Shown here: positions 19,696 through 29,952 of the stretch, one piece after another
Position numbering within the stretch: the first letter of the stretch is position 1
How the letters are laid out: each line of letters starts with the position of its first letter
Source: Arenicellales bacterium
GTDB lineage: Bacteria; Pseudomonadota; Gammaproteobacteria; Arenicellales; JAJDZL01
Reading direction: 5' to 3'
Length of the DNA stretch: 64,000 nucleotides
Assembly: GCA_958295885.1 (NCBI GenBank)
Contig: OY282380.1
Span: forward strand, 186,001-250,000
Translations under genes and position numbers: made by a program
The notes under the pieces: generated by a model
Seen by the model: only the letters and a program-made list of their open reading frames with translations
What the model was told of the DNA's origin: nothing
The model's database searches: none

Positions 19696-20733
19696 CTAAA
19701 TGTTCGTGGCACGCGCAAATTCAAGTGCGCGCTGACGCTGCTTGCCATCCCCCCTGACCAAAGCTTCAACAATCAGATGCTTTGTTTCACTCAATTCGCC
19801 TTTATCAATATAGATTCGCACCAAATTAAGCAAAGTCTGCACATCTCCCAGCTCTGAAACCGCTTCGATTGATTTTGAAATTTCGTTTTTATCTGGACGA
19901 AATTCCTGTTTAGGGTCTGGATACTGCTCTAAAGGAAATTGACTCGAGGCCAAGACGCGCCCCATTTGCGCGATGTGCGCGCACAATTCCTGATTCGGGT
20001 CGAGACCTGTAGGCAGAACTTGCTGAATCAAGTCTTTATAGGTCCGCACGTCAAGTCTCACCGCTCGACATGCAAACAAATACATCAGAAGGACTTCGTT
20101 TCCTGGGGATTTAGCCAGCTCCAGCTGCAGTCTTTTCTCAACATCTTCGAATTGACCCGCTTTCAACTGTTGTATGAAAGTCGTTGGTGTGGAAGTTGGG
20201 GGTGGATCAAAATTCAGCTGCTGCCGAATATCTGCGGGGGTCACAGCGGTTTTCTGTTCCCGCTTTTTACGTTTTTTCTTTTTCGTGAATAATCCATAGA
20301 TGAAAAACAACAAGAAAAGAATCCCGGAGCCAAGCAAAGTGAAGATCATCAGCCAATGGATGCGTCCGACTCGGCTGGTCTGATATCGCTGCTGAATCCA
20401 GGCCCACTTTTCGCGGAAACCGTCTCCTTCAATTCTGGAAAATTCTTCACTGAAGGCGGATCCAAGATGACCAAACTCGTTCACAGTCGTATAGATGAAC
20501 TGACCAACTCTCTCCTTAAAATCCAGGATGCGATTTTCAGTTTCTGCAAAGAAACTCTCGGGGCGGTCCAGATTGGATTCAGTGACTGCCGTCCCGTTAC
20601 CAGGGTAAGACTGACCGGCTTGGGTGCTGCTATTCTGCTGCGCTAGTACTTGAAAAGACGGTGAAAGGAGAACGAAACTTAGAACTGCCCACCGGAAAAC
20701 TTGCAAAAAAAACGATGGAAACGAATTAATCAA
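19696..20733 (-). CDS. FimV-like membrane protein
   Basis: 345 residues, far shorter than FimV of Pseudomonas. An N-terminal signal or anchor (about 12-31) is followed by a Q/S-rich stretch, a charged region, one transmembrane helix (127-149), a Lys/Arg-rich stop (151-160) and a helical cytoplasmic part. The end (about 297-345), LLNLVRIYIDKGELSETKHL then IVEALVRGDGKQRQRALEFA, matches the conserved FimV C-terminal TPR-like domain. No LysM motif is obvious. It starts at TTG, overlapping the asd stop (TTGA). The asd-fimV order supports the call. FimV-type proteins are polar landmark proteins for type IV pili and twitching. Confidence 0.75.
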   Translation of the reverse strand: MINSFPSFFLQVFRWAVLSFVLLSPSFQVLAQQNSSTQAGQSYPGNGTAVTESNLDRPESFFAETENRILDFKERVGQFIYTTVNEFGHLGSAFSEEFSRIEGDGFREKWAWIQQRYQTSRVGRIHWLMIFTLLGSGILFLLFFIYGLFTKKKKRKKREQKTAVTPADIRQQLNFDPPPTSTPTTFIQQLKAGQFEDVEKRLQLELAKSPGNEVLLMYLFACRAVRLDVRTYKDLIQQVLPTGLDPNQELCAHIAQMGRVLASSQFPLEQYPDPKQEFRPDKNEISKSIEAVSELGDVQTLLNLVRIYIDKGELSETKHLIVEALVRGDGKQRQRALEFARATNI

Positions 20734-21746
20734 TGCACACCATCAATAAGATATTCAGCAATTTGGACGCTGTTCAGGGCTCCGCCTTTTCGCACATTGT
20801 CGGAAACTACCCACATGTTGAGTCCTCGGTGAAGGGTAATGTCTTCTCGAATGCGTCCTACGAACACATCGTCCCGATTCGCCGCGTGGGTCACGGCAGT
20901 AGGGTACATAAGTTCATTGGGATCATCAACCACAGTTACGCCATTGGCTGCTCTGAGCAATTCTCGCGCCTGTTCCGCGGTCAACTTGTCTTTTGTTTCG
21001 ATATGAACCGCCTCTGAGTGACCAAAGAACACCGGGACTCTCACAGCAGTGGGATTCACGAGTATGGAGTCATCGCCCAGAATTTTGCGAGTCTCCCAAA
21101 CCATCTTCATTTCTTCTTTGGTATAGCCGTTCTCTTGAAATCGATCAATGTGAGGAATCACGTTGAATGCAATCTGCTTTGGTGCAATTGAAATCTCAGC
21201 GGTACGACCGTTTAGCAGTGCTGCTGTTTGGCCGGCCAGTTCGTTCACGGCCGACCGTCCTGCTCCAGACACCGATTGGTAAGTGCAAACATTAATTCGG
21301 TCTATTCCGACTGCATCGTAAATCGGCTTAAGGGCTACGATCATCTGAATTGTTGAGCAATTCGGATTTGCAATCAGCCGTTCATGATTCCTCAAGGCAT
21401 GCCCGTTCACTTCGGGAATCACAAGTGGAATTTCCGGTTCGTACCGAAATCGTGATGTATTGTCAATTACGGTGCAGCCGTCTGCCGCTGCCATCGGTGC
21501 ATAGACATCCGATACGCTTGCCCCCGCTGAAAACAGGCCGAACTGAACGCGGGAAAAATCGAATTCAGACAACAAGCCAATCCGAACGCTTTCGTCGTTA
21601 AATTTTAAAGTCGATCCTGCGGACCGTTCACTTCCTAAAGGATAAAGATTTCTTACGGGAAAATTCCGTTCCTCAAGAATGGAAATCATTGACTCGCCAA
21701 TCATTCCAGACGCGCCGACAACTGCTACGTCAAATACCTGACTCAT
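20730..21746 (-). CDS. asd: Aspartate-semialdehyde dehydrogenase
   Basis: NADPH-dependent reduction of aspartyl phosphate to the semialdehyde, the branch point to lysine, threonine, methionine and diaminopimelate. 338 residues. The Rossmann start is VAVVGASGMIGESM and the catalytic cysteine is C130 in NPNCSTIQ. Later motifs are SVSGAGRSAVNEL and VPVFFGHSEAVHIE. It lies 30 bases downstream of leuB on the same strand and overlaps the fimV-like gene, keeping the conserved leuB-asd-fimV order. Confidence 0.97.
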   Translation of the reverse strand: MSQVFDVAVVGASGMIGESMISILEERNFPVRNLYPLGSERSAGSTLKFNDESVRIGLLSEFDFSRVQFGLFSAGASVSDVYAPMAAADGCTVIDNTSRFRYEPEIPLVIPEVNGHALRNHERLIANPNCSTIQMIVALKPIYDAVGIDRINVCTYQSVSGAGRSAVNELAGQTAALLNGRTAEISIAPKQIAFNVIPHIDRFQENGYTKEEMKMVWETRKILGDDSILVNPTAVRVPVFFGHSEAVHIETKDKLTAEQARELLRAANGVTVVDDPNELMYPTAVTHAANRDDVFVGRIREDITLHRGLNMWVVSDNVRKGGALNSVQIAEYLIDGVH

Positions 21747-21776
21747 AATTTATTACCAAATAAATTTTCAACCACT

Positions 21777-22868
21777 TCAGGCCAGCAGCAGCCGAAGTTC
21801 ATCCCGTACTTCCTGACCCATCTGTCTGGTTCCAACCAGCTGTGCTTCCGTAAAGTATATATCAGGCGTACGCATGCCTTTTTCTATGACTCGCTCTACA
21901 GCCTGTTCCACTTTCATTGCGAGTTCCCCTTCATTGAGAGTGTAACGAAGAAGCATTGCCAACGACAATATCGCTGCAAGCGGATTTGCTTTATCCTGAC
22001 CGGCAATATCTGGTGCAGTCCCGTGAACCGGTTCATACAGACCTTTCTGACTGCTGTCCAACGAAGCCGACGGCAACATGCCAATTGATCCTGTCAACAT
22101 CGCCGATATGTCCGAAAGAATATCCCCGAACATGTTTGTAGTGACAATGACATCGAACTGTTTCGGTTCTCTTACAAGCTGCATGGCAGCATTGTCAACG
22201 AGCATGTGTGTCAATTCGACATCAGGATAATGTGATTCTGCGACATCGGAAACCACCTGTCTCCAGAGTTCCGTAGTTTCCAGTACATTGGCTTTGTCCA
22301 CCGAACAGACGCGATTCGCTCTCTTTCGAGCAATTTCAAATGCGACGTGTGTAATTCTAGCAATCTCGTCTTCGTGATAAACCAGCGTATTGATTCCTCG
22401 CCGTTTGCCAGAGTCCAGAGTTTCGACGCCCCTCGGTTCACCGAAATATATTCCGCCTGTAAGTTCCCGCACGATCATCATGTCCAGCCCGGCGACGACT
22501 TCATCCTTCAGTGTCGAAGACGTCGCCAAACAGGGAAATAGAATTGCAGGGCGCAAATTCGCGAACAAATCGAGTTCCCGTCGAAGTCTCAGTAAAGCGG
22601 TTTCTGGTCTGAGATGCCTGGGCAGCGAATCCCACTGACTTCCGCCAGCAGCTCCAAACAAAACTGCATCACATTCCTTTGCCATCTTCAGTGTGCTCTC
22701 CGGCAAAGGACTTCCAGTACGGTCGTAGGCCTCACCTCCCAATTCCCCCCATTCACACGAAATATTCAGTCCACAAGAACTCTCCAATTCATCTAAAATA
22801 TTCGCAGCTTGTGAAATGATTTCAGGACCAATTCCATCGCCGGGTATGATTAAGATTTTTGCTGTCAT
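21777..22868 (-). CDS. leuB: 3-isopropylmalate dehydrogenase
   Basis: Oxidative decarboxylation of 3-isopropylmalate in leucine synthesis, NAD-dependent. 363 residues. It opens with [18 protein letters not shown], has [14 protein letters not shown], the substrate/metal segment [16 protein letters not shown], and [32 protein letters not shown] at the NAD site. leuC and leuD, usually just upstream, are absent here; 590 bases of unclear sequence precede it. Confidence 0.97.
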   Translation of the reverse strand: MTAKILIIPGDGIGPEIISQAANILDELESSCGLNISCEWGELGGEAYDRTGSPLPESTLKMAKECDAVLFGAAGGSQWDSLPRHLRPETALLRLRRELDLFANLRPAILFPCLATSSTLKDEVVAGLDMMIVRELTGGIYFGEPRGVETLDSGKRRGINTLVYHEDEIARITHVAFEIARKRANRVCSVDKANVLETTELWRQVVSDVAESHYPDVELTHMLVDNAAMQLVREPKQFDVIVTTNMFGDILSDISAMLTGSIGMLPSASLDSSQKGLYEPVHGTAPDIAGQDKANPLAAILSLAMLLRYTLNEGELAMKVEQAVERVIEKGMRTPDIYFTEAQLVGTRQMGQEVRDELRLLLA

Positions 22869-22897
22869 AAGCTTCTTTTTGACTCCTATGAAAAACT

Positions 22898-23395
22898 ATG
22901 GCTTTGGTGTATGCTGATAGAAATAAATCAATCGGGAATGCCAAATTTTACATTGAAATTAACCTTGAGTTCAGAACTTACGAACAGATGGTAAATCGTA
23001 GAAGAACCAAACGAAACAGCTGGTCAGTCTCATATCGTCAGCTGGCGATATATCTTTCAGACAATATTGGACAGTGCCAGATACCCATCCATTCCGACGC
23101 CATGCATCCGGACAACATTGTTGCTCAAGATGCTGTTCATTATCAATTGGTTAAATCAACTCTTCGTACAATCTACCGAACCAATCGCTGTTATCATCTT
23201 GATGCACCCATCAGCTTTCTTCCTACATTCGACGCTTTGGGAAAAATTCAAATCAAGTTGCTGGAGAGCAGTTCCGCTGATATTGATCAAGTAAACCTTC
23301 TGCATCAAATCGGAAGCTGCACCAAACAGTTTTTTCAGGATCGAAACTCTTATCCCACTTCAGGTCAAATTCAGCAATCTCTGAGCAGTTCCTGA
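22898..23395 (+). CDS. Unassigned open frame, doubtful
   Basis: A 165-residue plus-strand frame between the minus-strand genes leuB and aroC. There is no ribosome site, domain or signal recognised, and its orientation is opposite to both neighbours. The minus strand of the same stretch is full of stops. It could be a lineage-specific gene, but is as likely decayed sequence where leuC/leuD might once have been. Confidence 0.15.
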   Translation: MALVYADRNKSIGNAKFYIEINLEFRTYEQMVNRRRTKRNSWSVSYRQLAIYLSDNIGQCQIPIHSDAMHPDNIVAQDAVHYQLVKSTLRTIYRTNRCYHLDAPISFLPTFDALGKIQIKLLESSSADIDQVNLLHQIGSCTKQFFQDRNSYPTSGQIQQSLSSS

Positions 23396-23461
23396 GTTCG
23401 AATCAGCGTCACGGCAGCCAAAACAATACTTGGCGATACTTCTTCGAATCACTTCTCTCGT

Positions 23462-24625
23462 TCAGTCTTCACCTGTCGCTTTAAACTGAGCGTCGTCCGC
23501 CACGGTCTCCGCCTGCAATTTATCTTTTGGCACTTCACCCGCTATGTAAGGAGCATCGGACTTGACATCTGCATTTTGTGCTCGATCTCTGAGTGCATGG
23601 TCCATGAGCACAATTGCCAGCATGGCTTCCACTATCGGAGTCGCACGAAGCCCGACACACGGGTCATGGCGTCCTTTGACAGATATTGTCACATCCTCGC
23701 CTGCTTGATTGACGGTTCTTCCAGGCACGACAATGCTGGATGTGGGTTTGAATGCAACCCGAACCGTAACCGGCTGTCCAGTGGAAATCCCACCGGCGAT
23801 CCCGCCGGAGTTATTCGACAAAAATCCAAGACTGGTCATTTGATCCCGATACTGCGTACCTTTCATTGCCACACAGCTGAATCCAGCGCCGATTTCGACT
23901 CCTTTCACTGCGTTGATTCCCATCATCGCACTTGCAAGCTCCGCATCCAATCGCGCATAAGCAGGTTCACCCCAGCCAGTTGGCATGTTTTCAGCAACTG
24001 CCCAAACCGCAGCGCCGACCGAATCTCCTTCCCTTCGAACTGAATGGATGTATTCTTCAAGATCTTTGACCTGATCAGTACATGGCCAGAAAAATGGATT
24101 TTTCTCAACTGCATTCCAATTTATTTCTTTCGGTGTGATTTCACCAATCTGGCATACATATCCACGGATCGCGGTGCTGTATCTCTCTTTCAAATATTTC
24201 TTTGCGATTGCACCCGCAGCGACTCGCATCGCAGTTTCTCTAGCGGATGAGCGTCCGCCCCCTCGGTAATCTCGAATGCCGTACTTTCGGGCATAAGTGT
24301 AATCGGCGTGGCCTGGGCGGAAACGATCTGCGATTTTTGAATAATCCCGGGAGCGCTGCTGAGTGTTGCGTATCAACATGCCAATTGGTGTTCCCGTAGT
24401 TTTGTTCTCAAACACACCCGACAGAATTTCCACGATGTCGCTTTCCCGTCTTTGAGTTGTATAGCGAGAAGTGCCTGGCTTTCGCCGGTCCAGCTCCACC
24501 TGAATATCTGATTCCGAAAGCTCCATTCCGGGTGGACAGCCATCTACAACGCACCCAATGGCCGGCCCGTGGCTTTCACCGAAGGTCGTCAGCGTAAATA
24601 AAGTTCCGAATGAATTTCCCGACAT
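23462..24625 (-). CDS. aroC: Chorismate synthase
   Basis: Last step of the shikimate pathway: 5-enolpyruvylshikimate-3-phosphate to chorismate, needing reduced FMN. The start [20 protein letters not shown] is the standard family opening, so the ATG at 24625 is used rather than the open frame up to 24667. Signatures include [20 protein letters not shown] followed by [16 protein letters not shown], and the C-terminal [18 protein letters not shown]. About 387 residues, with a C-terminal tail somewhat longer than usual. It starts 7 bases after a 101-residue gene and may be coupled to it. Confidence 0.96.
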   Translation of the reverse strand: MSGNSFGTLFTLTTFGESHGPAIGCVVDGCPPGMELSESDIQVELDRRKPGTSRYTTQRRESDIVEILSGVFENKTTGTPIGMLIRNTQQRSRDYSKIADRFRPGHADYTYARKYGIRDYRGGGRSSARETAMRVAAGAIAKKYLKERYSTAIRGYVCQIGEITPKEINWNAVEKNPFFWPCTDQVKDLEEYIHSVRREGDSVGAAVWAVAENMPTGWGEPAYARLDAELASAMMGINAVKGVEIGAGFSCVAMKGTQYRDQMTSLGFLSNNSGGIAGGISTGQPVTVRVAFKPTSSIVVPGRTVNQAGEDVTISVKGRHDPCVGLRATPIVEAMLAIVLMDHALRDRAQNADVKSDAPYIAGEVPKDKLQAETVADDAQFKATGED

Positions 24626-24632
24626 CAGCTGC

Positions 24633-24938
24633 CTACCCTGACACGCCTTTCCGACATGCCTCATCAATGGCCTGTATCAAGCCAAAAAACGGAATTACGA
24701 ATCTAATTTGCTGAGCGCGTCGCATGAACGCCAATCCTCGACTGTCGACAAACGCGACTTTTCCAATGACCTGATGATGCAGGGCGCTGAGAGATCGGCT
24801 CATCGCGCGAAATTCAGGTGCAAAATCATACATCTCGTCGTCCAGATCCTCTTTAGCACACGTTGCCAGTTCATCAAACTCAAAAATGGCCTGCTCGATC
24901 ATGTCCGCTAGTGCCTTAATGTTGGTCGGTGGCAACAC
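24633..24938 (-). CDS. Conserved-looking hypothetical protein
   Basis: 101 residues from a GTG start, acidic in the first half ([17 protein letters not shown]) and hydrophobic near the end ([14 protein letters not shown]). No family is recognised. It sits tightly between dcd (20 bases upstream) and aroC (7 bases downstream) on the same strand, which supports it being expressed in a dcd-orf-aroC unit. No catalytic motif was seen. Confidence 0.55.
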   Translation of the reverse strand: MLPPTNIKALADMIEQAIFEFDELATCAKEDLDDEMYDFAPEFRAMSRSLSALHHQVIGKVAFVDSRGLAFMRRAQQIRFVIPFFGLIQAIDEACRKGVSG

Positions 24939-24958
24939 GACTTATGCCTTTAAAACAT

Positions 24959-25525
24959 TCAAAGGGTGGGCAGAGTCACTCCCGTTTGACCTTGATATTT
25001 TCCAGCTCGATCTCTGTAAGAAGTTAAGCATTCCGAGTCCGCCTCGAAGAAAATGACTTGTGCGACTCCTTCATTCGCATAAATTTTTGCTGGCAGCGGT
25101 GTCGTATTGGAAAATTCAAGCGTAGCATAACCCTCCCATTCTGGTTCAAACGGAGTTACGTTCACGATGATTCCACATCGAGCGTAAGTAGATTTTCCCA
25201 AACAGACGGTTAGTACGGACCGTGGGATTCTGAAGTGCTCGACCGTTCTTGCCAGCGCAAAAGAATTGGGCGGAATAATACATACTTCACCCACAAAATT
25301 GACGAAACTGTGTTCTGAAAACGACTTTGGATCAACAATCGCCGTGTTAATATTCGTGAATATTTTAAATTCGCTGGAACAGCGAATGTCGTAACCATAA
25401 CTCGAAGTCCCGTAGGATATGACTCGATTTCCATTGACGCTGCTGACTTGATTCGGTTCAAACGGTTCGATCATGGAGCACAGAGCAGCCTGCTGCCGAA
25501 TCCATTCGTCGGACTTGATCGACAA
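24959..25525 (-). CDS. dcd: dCTP deaminase
   Basis: Deaminates dCTP to dUTP for thymidylate synthesis. 188 residues, matching the long Pseudomonas-type family. It opens with [13 protein letters not shown] from a TTG start with AGGAG upstream. [12 protein letters not shown] and the [16 protein letters not shown] nucleotide-binding stretch are present; the catalytic glutamate is E131 in [14 protein letters not shown]. It lies 13 bases after mrp on the same strand, a frequent pairing in gammaproteobacteria. Confidence 0.96.
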   Translation of the reverse strand: MSIKSDEWIRQQAALCSMIEPFEPNQVSSVNGNRVISYGTSSYGYDIRCSSEFKIFTNINTAIVDPKSFSEHSFVNFVGEVCIIPPNSFALARTVEHFRIPRSVLTVCLGKSTYARCGIIVNVTPFEPEWEGYATLEFSNTTPLPAKIYANEGVAQVIFFEADSECLTSYRDRAGKYQGQTGVTLPTL

Positions 25526-25537
25526 TTCCTATCACTC

Positions 25538-26629
25538 CTACGTATTCTGAATCACAATTGACGGGAAAGCGCTTGTAAAGTCTTTTTTTCGCTTGGACAG
25601 TCGCGCCGCCGTCGACCTGGCAATCTCCTTGTAAATTTTTGCTATATCACCGTCCGGATCACTTACGACAGTAGGACGACCGTTATCAGCATCGCTTCGA
25701 ATGCGCGTGTCAAGCGGTATTCCACCGAGATAGGTGACGTTATATTCCTGTGCCATGCGCTGACCACCACCATCACCGAAAATACTTTCCCGATGTCCAC
25801 ATTTGCCGCATATGTGAACACTCATATTTTCCACTACACCGAGCACTTCTATTTCTACTTTCTCAAACATTCTGTAGGCTTTGCGGGCATCAAGCAATGC
25901 AATATCCTGTGGAGTGGTTACGATTACAGCACCGCTCACGGGCACCCGCTGAGCCAAAGTAAGCTGGGTATCACCTGTGCCCGGAGGCAAATCTATTATG
26001 AGGTAGTCCAAGTCGTTCCAAGCTGTCTGCTTGAGCAGTTGCTCAAGCGCTTGTGTCACCATGGGACCGCGCCAAATCATGGGAGTTTCTTCTTCAATGA
26101 GAAATCCGATCGACATCGTCTGCAGATGGTAGCTGTACACAGGCTGCATGGATTTACCATCTTTTGACTGAGGCTTGCCGCGTACCCCTAACATTCTAGG
26201 TTGGCTTGGGCCATATATATCTGCATCCAAAACACCCACTCGGGCACCTTCCGCTGAAAGTGCCAATGCCAAATTCGCCGAGACTGTTGACTTTCCAACT
26301 CCACCCTTGCCCGAGGCCACGGCGATCATATTCTTTACACCGGAGATGGGTGAAACCCCTTTTTGCACCGAATGTGATGTAACTTTCGGGTTTACATTGA
26401 TTTCAACATCCGAAATGCCAGCCAAAGCGGAAACCTCTCGGTGAATGGATGATTTGAGCTCAGGAATCCAGCTGTTGGCCGGATACCCCAAAGCAATTGT
26501 CAGCTTTGCAACACCGTTCACAACTGAGATGTTTTTGAATTTACCGTCAGCCAGTACGGAAGATTCAGTATGAGGGTCCTGAATCCTAGAAAGTACTGCT
26601 TTAACATCGTTTACTGTTGTCACTTTCAT
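25538..26629 (-). CDS. apbC: Iron-sulfur cluster carrier protein Mrp/ApbC
   Basis: P-loop ATPase that binds and transfers Fe-S clusters. With the ATG at 26629 it has 363 residues (a TTG upstream at 26644 is possible). An N-terminal MIP18/DUF59-like domain (about 1-85) is followed by the deviant Walker A ASGKGGVGKST (about 106-116), the LDADIYGPSQPRMLG segment and the cluster-ligating CGKC in HICGKCGHRES. It is the first gene of an apbC-dcd-orf-aroC run and divergent from metG. Confidence 0.95.
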   Translation of the reverse strand: MKVTTVNDVKAVLSRIQDPHTESSVLADGKFKNISVVNGVAKLTIALGYPANSWIPELKSSIHREVSALAGISDVEINVNPKVTSHSVQKGVSPISGVKNMIAVASGKGGVGKSTVSANLALALSAEGARVGVLDADIYGPSQPRMLGVRGKPQSKDGKSMQPVYSYHLQTMSIGFLIEEETPMIWRGPMVTQALEQLLKQTAWNDLDYLIIDLPPGTGDTQLTLAQRVPVSGAVIVTTPQDIALLDARKAYRMFEKVEIEVLGVVENMSVHICGKCGHRESIFGDGGGQRMAQEYNVTYLGGIPLDTRIRSDADNGRPTVVSDPDGDIAKIYKEIARSTAARLSKRKKDFTSAFPSIVIQNT

Positions 26630-26644
26630 AAAGTACCAGCTCAA

Positions 26645-27298
26645 ATCTTATTTCTCTTCACGAACCGAGCATCAAAATCTCAAAATGCTTGCTCAACACG
26701 AGTCAGTATGGGTAGTTTTCGTTCTTCTTTTTTACAAGAACACGGTTTAGGAGGTTAATGTGGCATTTTATCATACAGGTTGGCTGCACCGCTGAACATC
26801 GAATTCAGACAGCTTCAGACTCTTGAATTTTTACGCCTAAATATGGAGTCACTGCTACGATATAAAAATTCATACCTCACAAAACTGCATCTGCAACCGG
26901 GTTAGAAACAACCTGTAATGCTATTGCCCCTATGAACTGCTGACTGCGATTAAGATTGCTTCATGAAGAAACAACTGAATCATAGAGAAGCATGAAATGC
27001 TGAAGAGCAACAAAATCCAGATCACTCTTAAACGAAAATATTCGTTTGTGTCCAAAAGCCACGCTGGAATTTGTTAGAAAATACCTGCTGAATTTGCTTA
27101 ATTCTGGAGGCAATGCAAATTGAAATCTCCGAAGTTTGACGGAGAGAGATTTGATCATCATTAGTTATAATGAATATGTCTTGCCTACATCACGAATCCA
27201 AACCCGCGAAATTTCATTGCAGTCTAACAGTAATTTTCCATTGATTTGGTAACAGGAGTAAGTACAGATCAATTTAGACAATCCTTACCTGATTCAAA
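26645..27298. other. Divergent apbC/metG intergenic region
   Basis: 654 bases with no convincing gene. A TATAAT at 27166-27171 is a possible metG -10 box without a properly spaced -35. No methionine-responsive riboswitch or tRNA was recognised, and the ribosome site before metG is weak. Confidence 0.4.
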
Positions 27299-29287
27299 AT
27301 GCAGCGAAAAATTTTAGTAACAAGCGCCCTTCCTTATGCAAATGGTCCGATCCATCTCGGACATATGGTCGAATACATTCAAACAGACATCTGGGTGCGA
27401 TTTCAGCGAATGCAAGGTAACGAGTGCTATTTTGTTTGTGCAGACGACTCGCATGGAACGCCCATTATGCTTCGCGCGAGAAAGGAAAATATTAGTCCCG
27501 AAGCACTGATCCGTCGCTATCAAAAAGAACACGAAAGAGATTTTTCTGACTTTCATGTCCGTTTCAACAATTACTACACAACTCATTCTGAAGAAAATCG
27601 AGAGTTATCGGAATACATTTACCTACAGCTGAAGAAGAATGGACACATCCACCGTCGCATCGTTCGTCAAGCCTATGATGCCAGGGAACAAATGTTCCTC
27701 CCGGACCGATTTGTCAAAGGAACATGTCCTCGTTGTAAATCAGAAGATCAATATGGGGACAGTTGCGAAAAGTGTGGCGCAACTTACACCCCGTCAGACC
27801 TGATCAACGCGGTTTCGGTATTGTCGGGCTTGACTCCAGAACAGCGAGAATCTGAACATTTGTTTGTCCGCTTAAGTAATTTTTCCGAAATGTTACAGCA
27901 ATGGATTACCGATGAACTCGCTCAAAAAGAAGCTAAAAATAAACTTAAAGAATGGTTCGACGTCGGTTTGAATGACTGGGATATTTCAAGAGATGCTCCT
28001 TATTTCGGCTTCAAAATCCCAGAAGAAAAGAACAAATATTTTTATGTCTGGCTGGACGCTCCCATCGGATATATGGCCAGCTTCAAAAATCTGTGTGATC
28101 GAGAGAATCTTGACTTCGATGCCTATTGGAAGGATGGTGAAAATACCGAACTCTACAATTTCATCGGCAAGGACATTCTCTACTTTCACACCTTGTTCTG
28201 GCCTGCGATGCTGCATGGAGCGGGGTTTCGAAAACCAACCGACATTTACACACATGGATTCTTGACTGTCAATGGTAAGAAAATGTCGAAATCCAGAGGC
28301 ACGTTTGTCATGGCGCGGACCTATCTCGATCATTTGAATCCTGAATATCTTCGCTACTATTACGCAGTGAAGCTGAACGACCGTATTGAAGACCTGGATC
28401 TGAATCTTGAAGATTTCATCCAAAGAATCAACTCGGATTTGGTGGGAAAAGTTGTCAATATTGCCAGTCGCTGCGCGAAATTTATTGAGAGAGGGTATTC
28501 AGGGAAACTTTCCAGCCAATTGGATGATATCGAGCTCTATGAGAAATTCGCAGGTGCCAGAGAATCGATCGCTGCCTCGTATGAAAATAGAACCTTCAGT
28601 CGAGGCATGAGAGAAATAATGGCATTGGCCGACCAAGCAAATCAATATATCAATGACCAAAAGCCTTGGGTAATTGTGAGGGATTCATCCAAGAAAGAAA
28701 AGCTGCATCAGGTCTGCACACAAGGCATTAACCTGTTTCGAGTTCTGATATTTTATCTGGCACCGGTACTGCCTCAACTGTCCAAACTCACAGCTGAGTT
28801 TCTCAATCAATCGATAGATCGATTGGAACAGGTAGATTCACCATTGTTGAATCACAGAATTTCTCCTTACACCCATTTGATGCATCGAGTTTCTAAGAAA
28901 AGCGTCAATGCTATGGTAAGAGATTCCAAAGACACCGGCAGCGTCGAAAAACAACCCGAAAAAGCAACAGTTTCAATCGATGATTTTGCCAAGATCGATC
29001 TTCGGACGGCCCGAATTTTAGAAGCTTCTGATGTTGATAATTCCAGGAAGCTGATCGAATTAAAAGTCGATTTGGGGTCTGAGACCAAACGAATCTTTGC
29101 CGGAATAAAGGGACATTATCAACCTGAGGCACTCGTCGGGCGAAATGTCGTTATTGTGGCCAATCTAGCTGCCAGAAAAATGAAGTTTGGCGTTTCCGAA
29201 GGGATGGTTTTAGCAGCCGGTGACGATGCTGGTTTATGGTTGCTGGAACCCGCGGATGACATCGCACCAGGAACACCAGTCAGCTGA
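27299..29287 (+). CDS. metG: Methionyl-tRNA synthetase
   Basis: Charges tRNA-Met. 662 residues. The class I signature HLGH is at 19-22, the four-cysteine zinc knot is CPRCKSEDQYGDSCEKCG, and KMSKS lies at about 328-332 (NGKKMSKSRG). The anticodon-binding helical domain follows. The C-terminal dimerising tRNA-binding (EMAP-II-like) domain starts at about 560 with IDDFAKIDLRTARILEA. It is full length. rsxB begins two bases after the stop. Confidence 0.97.
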   Translation: MQRKILVTSALPYANGPIHLGHMVEYIQTDIWVRFQRMQGNECYFVCADDSHGTPIMLRARKENISPEALIRRYQKEHERDFSDFHVRFNNYYTTHSEENRELSEYIYLQLKKNGHIHRRIVRQAYDAREQMFLPDRFVKGTCPRCKSEDQYGDSCEKCGATYTPSDLINAVSVLSGLTPEQRESEHLFVRLSNFSEMLQQWITDELAQKEAKNKLKEWFDVGLNDWDISRDAPYFGFKIPEEKNKYFYVWLDAPIGYMASFKNLCDRENLDFDAYWKDGENTELYNFIGKDILYFHTLFWPAMLHGAGFRKPTDIYTHGFLTVNGKKMSKSRGTFVMARTYLDHLNPEYLRYYYAVKLNDRIEDLDLNLEDFIQRINSDLVGKVVNIASRCAKFIERGYSGKLSSQLDDIELYEKFAGARESIAASYENRTFSRGMREIMALADQANQYINDQKPWVIVRDSSKKEKLHQVCTQGINLFRVLIFYLAPVLPQLSKLTAEFLNQSIDRLEQVDSPLLNHRISPYTHLMHRVSKKSVNAMVRDSKDTGSVEKQPEKATVSIDDFAKIDLRTARILEASDVDNSRKLIELKVDLGSETKRIFAGIKGHYQPEALVGRNVVIVANLAARKMKFGVSEGMVLAAGDDAGLWLLEPADDIAPGTPVS

Positions 29288-29289
29288 AA

Positions 29290-29952
29290 TTGCAAGATCA
29301 AGATCACCAATTGTCAACGGTCGCTTCAATCGACCGGTATTTGCCCCAGACACAATGCACGAAGTGTGGTTACCCGCGTTGCAAGGATTATGCAAATGCG
29401 ATTTACGCCCAAGAAGCGGACATCAATCGCTGTCCACCAGGTGGCGAATTTACGATTCAGGCACTGGCAAGACTGCTTCATAAAACAGAAATAAATCTCG
29501 CTGACGATTGTGAGCGGCACCCGGGTCGATTCTTCGCCAGAATTCAGGAGAGAAACTGTATCGGCTGTACGCTTTGTATCGAACCTTGTCCGACAGATGC
29601 CATCATCGGAACTGCAAAACACATGCACAGCGTTCTGGTTCAAGAATGTACCGGCTGTCAAATTTGCCTGGAATACTGCCCGGTTGACTGCATCGAAATG
29701 ATCAAATACCCGAAACCACTGAAAGGAGCGCTCTGGTCAGAATATGGAGATGAGGAAGTTGCTCGATGGCGTCGTATGACCGAACGTCGGATTCATCGAA
29801 AAGCAAGCTTACGGTCCGCAACCACTGTTGGCTCCAGCTCATCCGATCTGAAATCAGAAATTCGTGATGCTGTCAATCGAGAACGGTCTAAACGCTGGAA
29901 GCGCAATAAACGAAATTCGAACCTACTAAATTCCCGCGATTCTGCTAGATGA
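29290..29952 (+). CDS. rsxB: RnfB/RsxB-like iron-sulfur protein
   Basis: Electron-transfer protein of 220 residues. It has the Fe-S domain with CTKCGYPRCKDYA, then two [4Fe-4S] ferredoxin motifs, CIGCTLCIEPCP and CTGCQICLEYCP. A basic C-terminal tail follows. It lacks the N-terminal membrane helix of canonical RnfB, as in the stand-alone form found between metG and nth in several beta- and gammaproteobacteria. It starts at TTG. Its stop overlaps the nth ATG (ATGA). No other rnf genes are in the window, so a role independent of a full Rnf complex is inferred. Confidence 0.88.
   Translation: MQDQDHQLSTVASIDRYLPQTQCTKCGYPRCKDYANAIYAQEADINRCPPGGEFTIQALARLLHKTEINLADDCERHPGRFFARIQERNCIGCTLCIEPCPTDAIIGTAKHMHSVLVQECTGCQICLEYCPVDCIEMIKYPKPLKGALWSEYGDEEVARWRRMTERRIHRKASLRSATTVGSSSSDLKSEIRDAVNRERSKRWKRNKRNSNLLNSRDSAR

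Noticed and set aside
22898..23395. Real gene between leuB and aroC
   Set aside because: It is the longest frame there, but has no ribosome site, domain or neighbour support; kept only as a doubtful entry.
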